Source: Phoronis australis
Lineage: Eukaryota; Phoronida; Phoronidae
NCBI GenBank assembly: GCA_002633005.1
Contig: NMRA01000125.1
Coordinates: 1 to 64,000 of the forward strand
DNA: 64,000 bases
Direction of reading: 5' to 3'
The position numbers and the translations under genes are program-made. Below, in pieces: positions 23,401 through 37,200 of this stretch (its first letter is position 1; the number at the start of each line of letters is the position of its first letter). Under the pieces are notes generated by a model. It was not told the origin of the DNA. It saw nothing but the letters and a program-made list of their open reading frames with translations, and did not search any database.

Positions 23401-24100
23401 TTACATTGTCATGGTGCATCTCTGGTTGGAAACATGGATAGACATAATGCGGGAACCAATGCAGTAGTCCCAAATACATAGCAGTAGCAATGCAGTGGGT
23501 TATCACCTGTTGAGTTCCGTTCAGCTGAATGCTGCACCTTGAATAGCAACCAGGAATATCCTTGGGAAGGGTACACAGCAGGATATCGGTATGGCAGCAA
23601 AAATTTTCATCGATACTCACAGAGTTCAGTGTCAAAATACAGTAAAACCACAAAACACAGTTCTGTGGCAGTCCACTCATCAGATCCTTCGACATTAAAA
23701 CTCATTCGTTGGAACCCAAATATACATCAATCAGAGCGGTTATGACTTTGCAATTCTCTAGAGACACAGAGCAATAACAGCACGTTACATGTCACAGACT
23801 TAAGCTAATTTCAAAAAATAAAATAAAATAAAAACTAATTTACCGACCACGCCAACAGCAATGGCAACAACACATGGGCGCAACGAACGAGTCCCGAAAT
23901 TTGGCGAATTGGGCAAAAAGGTCCGCCACAGTTGACAAAAAGTCCGAGTAAACGAGACAAAAGTCCACGAAATTCACGGGATGTCGGATGCACGGTTCGT
24001 GGGCCAAAACCTAATGGCCCTGTTTATTTTTATTTTTTAGTCTTCGTTGATTTCTTTCAGTAAAAGGTCCACATACCGAAAAATTAGAGATATTTTAGGC
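23401..24100. other. Region between LINE and Penelope fragment; nothing recognised
   Basis: This may contain the degraded 5' part of the LINE, but no ORF1 motif such as a zinc knuckle is visible. A short A-rich run (AAAATAAAATAAAATAAA) sits near 23815. Confidence 0.4.
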
Positions 24101-24570
24101 TGAGAGCGTGCATGTAACATCAAGCTCACCGTGGAGCTAAAGATGGATGGTAAACTCCCGTTTCTGGGTCTCTGCGTGCACATTAACGACGACGGCTGTA
24201 CTAGAGTCACCATATATGGACCCCCACACTGTTTGAACTTCCCTAACCACACGACCCAAAACAAACAGTCTGTAGTCCGTACTCTGCTCAACAGAGCCAC
24301 GGGCTACATTACGATACCCGACAACTCATATAGAGATCATGCACGTCAGATAAGTGCTCAAAGACATCGAGTACCTGAACCGGGCGCTCAAACCCTCCAC
24401 CTTCTGGAGAACCCACTGGAGAAGGGGGATAACTAGATACCTCTGGACATTCTGTATGCAGTGATCACACTACGAAAACTGGCTCTTAAGAAACTGAAGG
24501 TTAAAGAGGCCATCTTTATAAAATCAAAAAGCCTACCATGATTTGTGACCGTGGTTCTTTAATAATACGA
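24100..24570 (+). mobile_element. Penelope-like retroelement fragment
   Basis: On the plus strand, frames encode VELKMDGKLPFLGL then RVTIYGPPHCLNF and NKQSVVRTLLNRA, which match the C-terminal reverse transcriptase region of Penelope-like elements (typical pattern MELEKDGKLPFLD...VYRKPTHT...HKRSVVRTL). After a frame break near 24350 the sequence continues LKDIEYLNRALKPSTFWR. A further piece, LKVKEAIFIKSKSLP at about 24490-24540, resembles the end of the GIY-YIG endonuclease, implying an internal deletion of most of that domain. It is inactive. Confidence 0.75.
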
Positions 24571-26300
24571 CGCTATACTACCCCCAAATCAAAGAAAGGG
24601 GAGTCGGCGACACATCGTTTGTTGACAAAATACCGCGGAGCACAACTCGAAACGTCCAAAACACTGAGAACACAACCTCTGAGAAGGTAAATTACTTTAC
24701 TCAACTTGAAAACAATAGATCGTATCAAAAAAACAGATCGCGCTTACTTGTTACTTGACGAGATATATCAGTACGACAAATTTCAGAAAAAATCGTTAAA
24801 GAATAGCCGCGGAAGATGTTGATTTCTATATATTTATCCCGGATACCAGTCTCATATAGTTCACAGTCAAAAGGATTTCTCAAACAATGTGAATAACCAA
24901 ACGTAGAAAAAAAAATCGACAAACATAATTAAAGCTCATCTCTTGGTTTGTCTAAGGATTGAGTTTCAAAAACAGTAACCGATATTTGTCATCTTGCATG
25001 TTTTCTTATTTGTTACAAAATGAAAACAAAATATCTGAAAAATCGTGGGAGTGGGAGAAAAAATGGTTATAATCCATTTGGTAAAGCAATTGGTAGGCAA
25101 TTCTTACACGATTTGCAGCGTTTGGTCAGTACAATTAGAATGCGCACCCAGGACAAATGAAAACTACAAAATGGCGACCATAGACGCCATTTTCAGCCTA
25201 AATTCAGTGTGCACCATGGTCATGTAAAAAACACGTCTAAAATAAAGTCCTTGCATGCATATTGCGACCTCTGTTGAAAAAAATATGTTTTGGGCTAAAA
25301 TTAAGGTGCCTCAACAAAAGGGCCGCCGTAACCGCTATATTGTAATAGATGCAGTAATTCACGTACAGTTCTAAACACGTGCCTATTTTGAGCTCAGTAT
25401 CAAAACATGTCGGATTTAGAAGCGTTCAAGTCCAATTTAGAAAAATGGCCGCTACATAAACCACCTTGCCTTTGGTCATGAAGAAAAGCAATAGGCTTTG
25501 AGATATTAAGGAGTTGTAGGTAGTGTGTAAATTTCATATCAATCAAACAAGAAATGTGACCGGAAGCATTTCTCCGAACAAACAAAACTCTTCACAACTG
25601 AGACAGACAGAGTAACAGACTTGGCGAAATAAATTTGACGATAGAGTAAAATACTCTGAGCAGAGATCTGACCAACAAATCTCGAATAACTCGAAAACGC
25701 TTGTCCAGAGCGCGAAGCAGATGGCACAACGCGGATTGCGCTTGCCGAGATCTATTCACATTCCAGATTTCAGAAACATAGGCCCACGGACGCCGGAGAT
25801 ACGGCACGAAAACTCAAATAATTTAGGAGCACTCGCGGGAAAATCTAGAATAACTCGAGAACGGCAAGAGGTAAATAAAAAGGGCAAGACATTTCATATA
25901 GCCCTCAAATTGTCTATTGTACTGATGCAGCTGGTCATGAAAAGTAGTTCCATCAATTCATTTTCGTATTTAAGGAAATGGGTCTGATGTATCTGTCAAA
26001 AGCCTGGTGTTTACAACAGTTAGCACTGTTTATGATAAGGGCCTGAAAATTGTAAGACCATGTCGTCATAATAAAACACTAGCTTTCGAGCCTTAATGGG
26101 TGCAGCTATTCACCAGATATGAAGATAACTGTCGCGAAATGTTTATTTATACCAACCTATTCAGAACTACAACGGGAAGGGATGACCTAAAATGAAAAGG
26201 CAAGGCTGAGATATTGCCGTGTATTTCAAATGCGAACACGTGATTTTGGCTAAATTTTAGCGAGGTCCTAGCGTTATTGAACTCTACCCTTGTTTAATAA
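24571..26300. other. Intergenic, no gene recognised
   Basis: Open frames here are short and unlike known proteins. There is a 9-bp perfect hairpin (AAAATGGCG / CGCCATTTT, 25168-25193), and two loose copies of AATAACTCGARAACG about 164 bp apart (25680 and 25845). From about 26300 the sequence becomes homologous to the 3' flank of SDR copy A. Confidence 0.4.
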
Positions 26301-26660
26301 ATCGCGCGTGCGCAAAACCTTGCTTTTTAAAAGTGAGCAGTAACAAGTTGATGTTGCAGAGGAAGCAGACGACTAAGAAGTTTCCATTTTTGCAAAATTC
26401 GCAAATCACAACGAGTTCAAGAGACGTGTTTACTGGAACGTTGACTTGAGGGGGTCGATCCTTGATGTACACACGTTTGCGAACCAAGTGAGTTGTCTTT
26501 TACCGCTTGTAAAATTGTAATCTCTTGATCCATTTCCTCGTCATTCGAAAACCTTGGAAAATATATCTTATTACATTGAGAAAGCTTTTCCAGAGAAACA
26601 TTTGAGCTAGCGAGGTGAATCAAAATGTTAATTCGTCCTACTCATAGAACAGTAGTCGAA

Positions 26661-29600
26661 TTAGCTCTTCTCTCCGAGACCCTCTGGTCCCATGGCTAAG
26701 TTTCCACAGTCAACCGGTATATCGGCTCCGTCAATAAACATGGCGTCTTTACTGCACAGGAAGGTGACGGCCGAAGCGACACCAGCCGACGGTATCAATT
26801 GTTTGTTCATGTGATGCTTGTTTGCAACTTCTTGTAGGTCACTCGGCGATGACCCAACAAATTGCTTCATCTGAAAGGAAATGCAAATTGCAGGTTGTAA
26901 ATGGAAGCTAAAAAACAGGTAGACAACTTGAAATTATACGGGTGGTTCCTTCATGTCACCTTTAAACTGTTCAAAATGTCCAAATTGAACTCTTACTCTT
27001 ACTTAACAAAAACAAGGTGGCCAAATGTTTTCTTACGGTTCAAGACTGCTTAGTTTTGAGAAATGTATATAATTCCTGATATTATTGTTAGTTTTGGAAC
27101 ATAAATCGTGGAACGCAGTTGAGGCAATATTTCATTTCTCCTCGCGCAACTGAACTTATGTTCGCGACCCAAATATTTCATTTGCAACATCGCAAAAAAT
27201 TGTATTTTTCAATTGTGAAAATGAAATATTTTTCTAACGAAAACAAGTGAGACATGACGATGAAACGTGAAAAAACAAAAAATTCAAGCTGACGACCTCC
27301 CCAACTAATGGAGGTATAACAGTATGTAGGGGATTGGAAACTTATCGGGCGACGTAATCGAAGGCGCTATTGACATGCTACCGTTCTGAAGGCGTCTTCA
27401 GTCGATTTGGCATAAAAGTTATTTTGAATCCTTTTATCGATTTCTATCAATGTGTGATTAATAATAAACAACGCAACTCATTTAGCTAGCAGTAGCACAA
27501 TGCAAACAGATTTTTCCGATTGCATGGCTAAATTGATGTTTTAATAATTTTATTACCAGTTTCTATTTTCACTGCTCCATGTCCTTAAGCACATCTGTGG
27601 ACCCAGGCCCTAGCCCAAAAAAACGCGAAAAAATTCTGGAGGTATGCCTATTCTCGAGCATACACGGTCATTTTCCTTAAAGGCTGCGCCCTCACGCCGG
27701 GGGACTGAAAATCGGCGGGTGTTTCCACCGTTTAGCACAGTTGTCACAACGGAAAACGAAAGGACAACGCGAACTGGCTTACACGCACAGGACACTTCTG
27801 CCTTGAGAAATTGTTTTTTTATTAATTTTATTTTGATAGAATTTTCCAAATACGTTTTATAGTAAGTAAAATATGTCTTCAAAAAGCTGCGTTCCTATAA
27901 AGGCTTACATTATGTACTTCATTTAGTTATTTAAAAGTGTTTTCTATTCGTAATTTATTGATTTAAAGCTGTCTATTCACACCGTCTCTTCGTCCTTCGG
28001 GCTGCTTTCGGAATCTTTACCAACCATTACTGATATTTGACCACAACATTTCATGTATCTACAGTCTTACAGTCGGACTGTTATCAAAAAATTCTTATCT
28101 CGAAATGTTTACTCAGACTGAAATTTGATTTTTTCCAAAAATTAAAACCTACTAGCGGTGTCCATGTGTAACCAGGACTGATGCAGTTAACTCGTATTCC
28201 AGTCGTCGACAAATCTAGAGCCATGCATTTAGTCATCATGGTGACCGCAGCCTTTGTCATGCAGAAGCCAGAAATACCACGGACGGCATTATGGCCGTCA
28301 ATTGATCCGATATTCACCACTGAACAAGACGAAGCAACTGAAAATACATGTTCACAGGTTTAACTGTTACATTTAGTTTGACATCTTGAGGTTTCATCAT
28401 TAAAAAACATGATTTGGGAAATTGCATACCGCATAGACGAATCTCTTCACACATGTGCGGCAGCTGACTAGGACTGCCTTCAGTACATGGAAGACCCAAG
28501 TTCACCATATAGTCGTAAAACAGTCGTTGTTTTACGACATTGTCTAATTTTAAAACCTATGGATGTTTGTACAAGCTTGTTCCTTTTACTTCAGACGAGA
28601 TGTGGTTGGAAACAACTGACAGTTCCGTCGTGCTTGAGATGATGACTCGGCGTGCAAAATGACCCCCGTAACCAGAACACATCTGAGCAGTTTCCTGAGC
28701 ACTAACGAACTGACCGTTCGTCCCAAGTCTAAATGCTATCGACATATAAGTAGGGTAGAACAATTTGAAACTAATTACATAGCTGCAAATGGTTAACTAG
28801 GCCCAAAACGATCATTTCGAAAAAATGTGAGCAACAGCGACATCTTAAGTTACAATAATGCGGTCGCTGCCAAGCAGTAACTGGTCAAGAGAATGGCAAA
28901 AAAGTGAATCGATTGTTACTGCTAATCTTCGTGCATTCAACTAATACTTACCATCCTTCATAAACGGAAAACATGCCTGCACCATATTTGCTACGCCAAC
29001 CACGTTGACGGAGAGAATGCGTTCATAACCTTCAACAGGAACTTTCGATACGTCAACACAAAGCTCTACGAAAAAGAAGACGGGAATGATCCTTCATAAA
29101 AAGTAATCAGAATGCATGGATTTTGCATTAAGTCTAGTTAGTCGGAGGCCTGTTTTCTGCAACAAGAGTCAACAGCGGCACTTTTTTACTTCTGGCGCAC
29201 TGCAAAAAAGGAGATTCCTGGAAAAACCCCATATTAGTTCCGTGTGAAGTCGTTAGACTTTTTTATAAATATTTATGGGACGCCATGTAGATACTCACGA
29301 GCCCTTGGGTGGAATCGCAAAAACCGTTGAATCAAACACACCAAACGCAAAATCATGCGCATAACAAATTTTAATTTAAAAAAAATAATAGTAAAAGCAA
29401 ACTCATTAGAAAGAGAATCGCATCAATTTCTTCCACTTCATTGGGAAGCCTGTTCATAAAATACTTCGGGCGAATGAGTTTGCAGTCGTGAACATGCGTT
29501 TGTGTATGTAAAGTTGCGATTCGTAATTGTGAAATTTTAAGCTTTGAAAATTAAATCAGTTACCAAAGCAATTTTAGCAACACCTTATGACAAGCGCCGT

Positions 29601-31854
29601 TATGCGTTTTTGTCAAGATACTCTCCAATGCACATTCAACAATAAACGCCAGTAATGCATGGACGCTTCGACCGCACAAAGTAGAACTGGAACAAAATAA
29701 TACCAGTGCTTAGAGTCTTCTATATACTAAGACAGCAAACTAATGCATTTCGCTGCAGAATGAGTCAAGTGTCACGATTGAGGAGGGAATACATATCAAC
29801 GCGAAAAAACGATTATGTTAACGACCAATCAAAACTTTGTGCATTGTTCAAGAAATGAAAATCACTTCACCCACCTAGGGGACATAAACCGGCATTGTTC
29901 ACCAGGTAATGTATTTGCCCGCCATTGTCATCCGCCACCTTCTGCACGGCCTCAATGCAGCGACCTCTATCGGCAACATCCACCTGGTAAAATTTGACGT
30001 TTCGACCCATCTGCTGCAACTCACGAGCCACTTCATCTCCACGATCTTTGTCACGTGCAAATATGGCCACCGAAGCACCGTCATTACTAAAAAATGTTTA
30101 TCCGGTGAGAATTGTTATGATGACTTACAGGCTCTAAGTGGATAAATCTAGACCAATATAAGTGTAAATATAAAATGCTTACATAATTATTTTCAATGCG
30201 AGTGTGAACAAGCGTATAACATAGTAATTTTACTTTTCTTCTATTCCCGTTTAATAGTTATCACATGTTCACGTTGTTTCCAGTGCGTATCACAAGGTCA
30301 GCATTCGTAATAGGACATGCAGGGGTGAGGTCAGCCCTCACCTGGCACAATGTTAAATTTCAAATCATCACACCTCAGATTTTAATATGTGGCATGAAAA
30401 ACATTTTGAGCTCGTAACTGAACAGACTGAATGTAATGTGACAAAACACAACTCGCTTATGTATAAAAAGTTCTGTTGAAGATAGCATAACAATCACTGT
30501 ACTGGCGACCATTTCGCTAACATACGCTAGCTTACTCGCGAAAAAATCAACTTTAGAGAGTTTTCGCAAAGCGACGTGAACGTGAATTATATTGCATATA
30601 TAATTTCCACGTCATTCATGCCATTGTCGGCTTTTACGTAATGCCGTTAGTGTTTGCGTATTTAACGTGAATAGAGGGAGATTCATGTAGCTTTAATCGC
30701 GACACCTGTGGGCCCTTTTTAATTCTTATTCGGCAAGACTCCGAAACGATTTTTATTTTGATGGGATTTTCAATCTTTCTTCTTTGCTTCAATATAAAAT
30801 GAATGCGATTTTTGTCTATAAATGTTCAAAAAGTCCAGCTGAAGAAAGGCCTTTTTCCAAAATCCTTATTATGTCGAGTTCGCTGCATATCATCGAACTA
30901 GAATGGATTTTAAATGATATGATTTTGTGTTCACTGTTAATTTTTTACATGCTTAATTTACATGCATCTATTTATTTTAAACTGAAAATGAATTACGCAA
31001 TATAAGAGTTGGTCATTTGTCACAGGAGTTTGTTGAAACCACTTTTTCACATTCAACATATATTCCCATCTTGTATACCTGTAGCAGAATGGAATATAGT
31101 AAAATACAATACAATTAAACAAAACATATTTCATTCAAGCTCCTGTAAAACGTACATGTACCGATTGTCAACAACTTTCTCAAAGAAAAACATGATGCAG
31201 AGCTGAAAATACGAGAGCAAGAGATAACACTGGAACGAGAAAAGATTGAAATAGAGACGAACGAAATGGAAAAGAGGCTTGAAATGGAGAAGAAAGGGAG
31301 AGGTGGCTAGCTCGTCGTTAAATTAACCCAAAAAAATATTAAACTGGATTGACTGATTTGTTTTAGATGTTATGAGAATGAAAATAAAATAAGTTGCATT
31401 CGCAGAGTGGTTTGTAAGTAGTTAGTAATCTAGCGGATATGTACTGCGATAACTGGACACCCTGAGCTCAGTTATTCGGTTCACGTTTACTTTCACGTTC
31501 ACGTAAAAATTTAGCTGCTGCGAAACCCATTTTTCTTATGGTAACGTGAATCGGCACACGCAATTATATGTGCGTGATAACTCACGTTCACGTCGCTTTG
31601 CGAAATCTCTCTTTTTATTCACTCGCTGATTTTATGCGATGTCGCCTCTCGCCGGCTAGATACTCGCTCTACGTTACGCATGTACCCCAGCAAACACACC
31701 TGAACCTTTCTACCACAGCTCGACCAATACCAATACTTCCTCCTGTGACTATGGCAACCTTTCCCGCAAAACGCCCTTTGGTAAGCGGAGAATCCAGTTC
31801 CGGCTGTGGATAGAGCGTATGGTACTCCTCCGTAGAATACGAAGACTCTGCCAT
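26661..31854 (-). CDS. SDR gene B: short-chain dehydrogenase-like, catalytic Tyr replaced by Phe
   Basis: Classical SDR enzymes are cytosolic NAD(P)-dependent oxidoreductases. Five exons (minus strand): 31700-31854, 29875-30086, 28952-29065, 28153-28337 and 26661-26870; all junctions are GT-AG and phases match genes C and D. The product is 291 residues. A Tyr-rich N-terminal extension (MAESSYSTEEYHTLYPQPEL) precedes KVAIVTGGSIGIGRAV (TGxxxGIG cofactor motif). AIFARDKDRG has Arg after strand 2, suggesting NADP(H) preference; LVNNAG and LSVNVVGVANM follow. At the active site the Ser is present (NIGSIDG), but the YxxxK motif reads FCMTK. The next exon carries IRVNCISPGYTWTPL, and the C-terminus is DGADIPVDCGNLAMGPEGLG. 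The frame is fully open, so the Tyr loss is not simple decay. It may be a non-catalytic paralogue or have altered activity. Intron 1 carries a 1.06-kb TIR element. Confidence 0.88.
30555..31612. mobile_element. 1.06-kb TIR element in intron 1 of SDR gene B
   Basis: The left end AGAGAGTTTTCGCAAAGCG and the right end, reading AGAGAGATTTCGCAAAGCG on the other strand, form TIRs that continue through ACGTGAACGTGA. The equivalent intron of gene C (40285-40312) reads straight across (AATCAACTA then TCATTCACTCGC), so it is the empty site. Inside, 31197-31311 encodes a Glu/Lys/Arg-rich coiled coil (AELKIREQEITLEREKIEIE), like the tail of Myb-type proteins carried by PIF/Harbinger elements. There is no transposase, so it is a non-autonomous derivative. 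A 3-bp T-rich target duplication is possible. Confidence 0.75.
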
Positions 31855-34286
31855 CAGGTGCAGACAACCCGGGCAAGCAAGCGTTCCTACTCACAAGGCT
31901 GTCACAATTCAGATAATAAACCACAAACTAGGTCACTGATCAATAATTTATGATCTGATATGAACTGCAACGGTGGCATCGTATATTTGTTCACGCGTCC
32001 CGTGACATGACCCCGGACTAGGTCATTGTCATTAACTACGGAACATCCCATATATGACACTTCCGTTGACGTCATTTCATTTTACATTTTATTGTATATT
32101 GCATTTTACTTGGGACCCTAAATTCATGTATTTGGGGGCATGCTTCAGTAGCGGATAAATGTTTTCTGTAAGGGGGATTCAGAATCCGAGGCGCGTACCG
32201 AGGCGCGCGTAGCACCGAGCGGGGGTTGGGTGTGGGGGGGGGGTTACCCGCCTCCCGTATAAAGAATTTCTTGCCTTTGTAGCCAATAGTGCAATTTCCA
32301 TGAATTCTGGCCAGTTGTGGCATTTAACGTGTCTCTGGGGTTTTTCTTAAGCCAAAACCCTTTCGTCTCATCATAGACTATAGATAACTAGTATTTATGG
32401 TCTCAAGAACTCGGCTCGTAAGTTCCGCACTAATGTTTGTGCTCATCTGGGTATGAATCACGCCACCAGCAAAATTTTATAGTTGGAACATCTGTCTTCA
32501 CACACCGATTTTAGCATTAGAAAGTCGTACACGAAAAAGTGAAGTGTGTATACAGGGATTTAGACAACTACCAAATGTTCAAGAGCATAAAAAGCACCGA
32601 CGGCCACGTAAAAACATGAAGCATTTGAATGTCAGATGATCGCGTGACAGCACCTCCTTCTAGTTGTTAAGAACGAAGATCGGCACCCGGTTACGCCCGG
32701 AAATAAATAGATGTTCAGTCTCGTTAAGAGAAAAATGACAAACGATTGTGATCTCGGCGCATAGTCTATTATTAAAAGCGACAATAAGCACTTACATATA
32801 ATTTTATTAAGCTGAATCACGTTGGCTGTTGGGCTACCGTACGTCGCAACAATTGAAAAAAAATCAAATGTATCCAGAAACAAATCACCTGAAAACATTT
32901 TCACTGTGGTGAAAAGATATCAGTTCACAGAGCGGCCAGATGTACACTGAGAGTCATTCTCTACACAAATAAGCTGGCCTGGTCCGTCGCGAGACAAAAC
33001 GTACACCGTGCTAAATGTATCCGTAATCTACAAAAATAGTCGATCTGTCGCCGGACCAAAAGTACTGAAAGAGTAAATAATTTTACGCCCGGGCGTATAA
33101 ACGAAAAGCTATGAAAATATCATCGTGTTTTTGCGTGAAACTTTTTATTTTCAAGCTATTAATTCCAAGTTCGCCAAAACTGTATTCTTTGTTAACAAAT
33201 AGTATTTGCTCCACAAAACTGAATTTGTGACCACAAGTTGACCTTGAATGGACTTTTAAGATGATTTTTTTCGAACAAACGTCCCAATGTCTGAACACTT
33301 GAAACCCGAAGTTGTAACACCAAATAAACGACCATGGGCATGGAGGTTTCATTGGGTGGGCCTTTCTGCGGAAATTCCCGGTAGTGCTAAGGTCGGAACC
33401 AAGGGTCATGTGCGGGGCTGAAATGGATATTTAGGAGGCCTATTGAATACCGCAAGACTAGTTGAGAAAGTACAGCCTACTCGCTATATCTGGTACTCCA
33501 CACTGTTCGCGAATGCGGTCACCTTGTCAGCGTAAGTGCCCCCACCCTCGGGTTCATTTACTTGTTAGAGTACATCTTGAAACGGACTGACGACCAAACC
33601 ACAGCGCCCGCCACAACGGCCTGGCCAAACAATTCTTCGGAAAACGAGTTGTTCGTTTTTTTGAAATTAACACATTACATGTACACTGTATGTTTATTGC
33701 GCAAGATAACTTTATTATACAGTAGTCAAATTCAAGTTACAAACGTGTGGAGAGTAATAGCATGACAATTAGGCATGGCAGATTAGGTAGAACGTTGTCG
33801 ATTCAGCTGAATAGGGTTGCGGTACCACAGTATTTTGCCTAAGTAATCATGTCAAAACATATCTTGAAGTAAAGACGTTAGGTGCCTAAAAAATCAGTTG
33901 TGAGTCTTTGCTTTTTCGCGGCGGATCTATGTAAAGCGCTTGGCTGCTTCAGAAGTGCCGACGGAAACGCGCCCATACGTGATTTGCCGCTGAGCATTAA
34001 AAACTCGAAATATCTTTGTTTCCGTGATTACAGTAAATCACAATGTAAAGAAATTATATTTTTCAGGGTGAACCTCCCCCCCCCTTTAATTTTTCGTTTA
34101 TCTTTGTCATTTTTGTGTACGAGGCACGCGCGTATTTGTGTGTATGGTAGTTACGTTTCCTGCGCGTGCAAACACGTTTCTGATGGCCATCAAAGACACC
34201 TTGGCCTGCAACTTCCTCACCACACAATATCTACACTGTATGCCTTAAATCCATGTACCTTCCGGCTAGCGGGATAAATCCAAGTG
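31855..34286. other. Intergenic between SDR genes B and C
   Basis: No gene is seen. It holds a GC-rich CpG patch near 32180-32270 with a G tract, just upstream of gene B, and the 3' flank of gene C (34110-34286), which is homologous to the flank of copy A at 17640-17760. Confidence 0.5.
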
Positions 34287-37200
34287 TTAATTGTTAGAAC
34301 AGTCTCCTAACCCCTCTGGTCCCATAGCTAAGTTTCCACAGTCAACCGGTATGTCGGCTCCGTCAATAAACATGGCGTCCTTGCTGCACAGGAAGGCAAC
34401 GACCGAAGCGACGCCTGACGCCTGAATCAATTGTTTGGTCATGTGACACTTGTTAAGTTGTTCTTGCAGATCAGTAGACGATGACCCAAAAGTTTGCTGG
34501 AGCTGAAACAGTTGCAGATTGTACAGGGAAGCTATAGTAATAAAATAGTACTCATGATTTACACGAAACCAAAGGGATCAGATATTTCCCGACTTTCATA
34601 ATTTTGAGAAGTGGATATAAAACATGATAGTGTTGTTAGTTATTACATATCAGGGGCGGATCCAGGATTTTGAGTTAGGGGGGGGCCAGGGCACAGGAAT
34701 CACCAGAATTTCGGCAGATGCGCGCGCCCAGCCTAAAATGTAAGGATACAGGTTTCGAATTTTTGGGTTTGCGGACCTTTTGACTAAAACAAAGGTAAAC
34801 GGGGTTTGTTNCCTCCCCCCCCTAAATCCGCCACTGCATATATCGGGGAATGCAGGTCAAGCCATGGTTTGTTTTTCCTCGTGCAACCTACCTTATGCTC
34901 TCGACCCAAAATACTGTATTTACAATCTGACGAACGAAATGTGTTTTAGTTAGGCAACTTTTAATTGTCATGAAAGATCTTTGAATCTTTTTATTGGTTT
35001 GTTATTAATAAAAAGTCCAACGCTGTGAGCAAGACCTCGCCCAATGCAAACGCAGTTTGCCCGAATAGCCAAATCGATGCTGTAATACTTCTCTTTTTAT
35101 TACCAATTTCTGTTTTCATTGCTCCAAGTCTATAGGCCGATTTAGGAACCCGGGCCCCCACCCCTACAAACACGATAAAAAATGACAAAGGGATATCCAA
35201 TCCCCAGCTGGAGGTTTCCTCTGAAAACCTTGAACTTGTGGGTCGGTCACATCTCTGAGTTAAGGATATTTTTTATTAATTTTTGTTTTGACAAAAATCG
35301 ACTAAAAGGTTCCAGTTACCTTTTGTAGAGAGTAAGATATGTATACTAAAACTTGTTTTTATTCCTGCTCTTACCCGCATTATGTTTTGCTGTTATTTTC
35401 ACAGTTATGCACAGTCCAGATACATTCACTAACATGCGCCAACATATAAGGATCGATACTTCGTTTCCTTGATTAATTCCAAAAGAAGAAGGTTTAAAAT
35501 GCTAAAATGTTACATTTTAGCATTATTTCGTAGAATATTGGTCTAAAACTGCCGATTCTCCAGACAGCGCCATCTTTTGGAGCATGTACTAACTTATATT
35601 CTCCAGTCGGAAAACTTTCCGAACTGGACGAACCGGTTTTTAGAGATACTATTTCCGTTTTAAACAAAAACTTCAGAAAGAGGCTTTAACGCCATATGTA
35701 ATAAGTTTTCCGCGGAAAACCCTCGCTCACTCTTTAAAACGATTTAAAATTAATAGTAAAATAAGGAAACACAAACAGGGCTACACGTTAAGAAGTGTTT
35801 ATATTTTAGTAATATCTTTGAACTGACGAAACTCGTCCTGTGATCTAAATTGAAGAATGTAAAGGGAAAGGTATCTTTAAAAAAATATTCTGAAATGTTT
35901 ACTCAGACTGAGTTTTGATTTCTTTCGGAAAGGTAAAACCTACTAGCGGTGTCCATATGTAACCAGGACTGATGCAGTTAACTCGTATTCCGGTCGCCGA
36001 CAAATCTAGAGCCATGCATTTAGTCATCATGGTGACTGCAGCCTTCGTCGTGCAGTAGCCAGACAAACGGCGTATGGCATGGTGGCCGTAAACTGATCCG
36101 ATATTCACCACTGAACAAGACGGTCCATCTGAAAATACGGTACGTATAAACAAGGCAGTTTAGAAATACACTCCCGAGATTTAACATTAAACTTTAAAAA
36201 AGCCTTGATTTGGGAATTTGTACACTTGGCGACAGACGAGCGTATTTAGACCTTCCCGATACCTGACTAGCATTGTGTTCAATAAACAGACGCTCTTACA
36301 TGTTCGTGGACGTCACTGAATTTGCCAAATAACCGTGTAGCAGTCATTGTTTTACGATATTGTCTAAATTTTAAAATTGCAGGGGTCGTTTTAGAAAAAG
36401 GTATTGGTGAATTGTCCAGCAGGGTCTCAAATCTACAGGCCAATTTGGAAGTCTTATGGGCCCGTTGGTTTGGCGGATACAGAGGCGGGCGACAAGTCAT
36501 ACCAAAAATTAAAATGAACTCTAGGTTGTGCGGAATACGTCAAATTTGTCCGAAAAATGAGACGTAGCCGTCGTCTCCTTAATAGAAACATATTTGCCAA
36601 ATGTCATGAAAATCCATCCCAAGACACAGAGGCAAACACAACAAACTAAATTGCTACTAGAGGCACAGCGGTACTTGCATCGGTCCGAAATTCGTTGTCG
36701 TCTGTCTTCTGCTTCATAGGAATGCATCTGCCAAATCTCATTCAGACCCGACAAGGGGATTAGGAGATACAGCAGCGGACTTCGAATGACGGACGCCGGG
36801 CGCACGACGGCCAGACAGGGTTGGCAGTAATATGCACCCACTTATAAATATAAGGGTGCATAAACAGAAAACCTGGAAATATAACTGAAACTGTAAAAAC
36901 GTAAATTGGCATCGTGCAACGAAATTAATCCGTTTTCAAAAGGATTTCGATCTTTATGGAATAAGGGGTGGCTTTTGAGAAACCCATATAAATTTTGCAT
37001 TTTGCCAAAAACTACTTCCGTGGCCCCCACATTTTTGGAAATTTGCAGTAGACAGTTGAATTTCCTCAAAGAGACACTATCGGTGTCAACAGTGATTTTC
37101 TGAGATCATCCTCAGTGCGGAATCGACACGCAACACCAATCCCAACAACTGCAACCGCTGCAGGACGAGATGTTTCCAATTCGATAAATGGCAGAGTTTT

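Noticed and set aside
28557-28763. Extra exon in SDR gene B intron 3
   Set aside because: The translated frame has no SDR similarity, genes C and D have no equivalent, and exon 3 to exon 4 phases already match without it.
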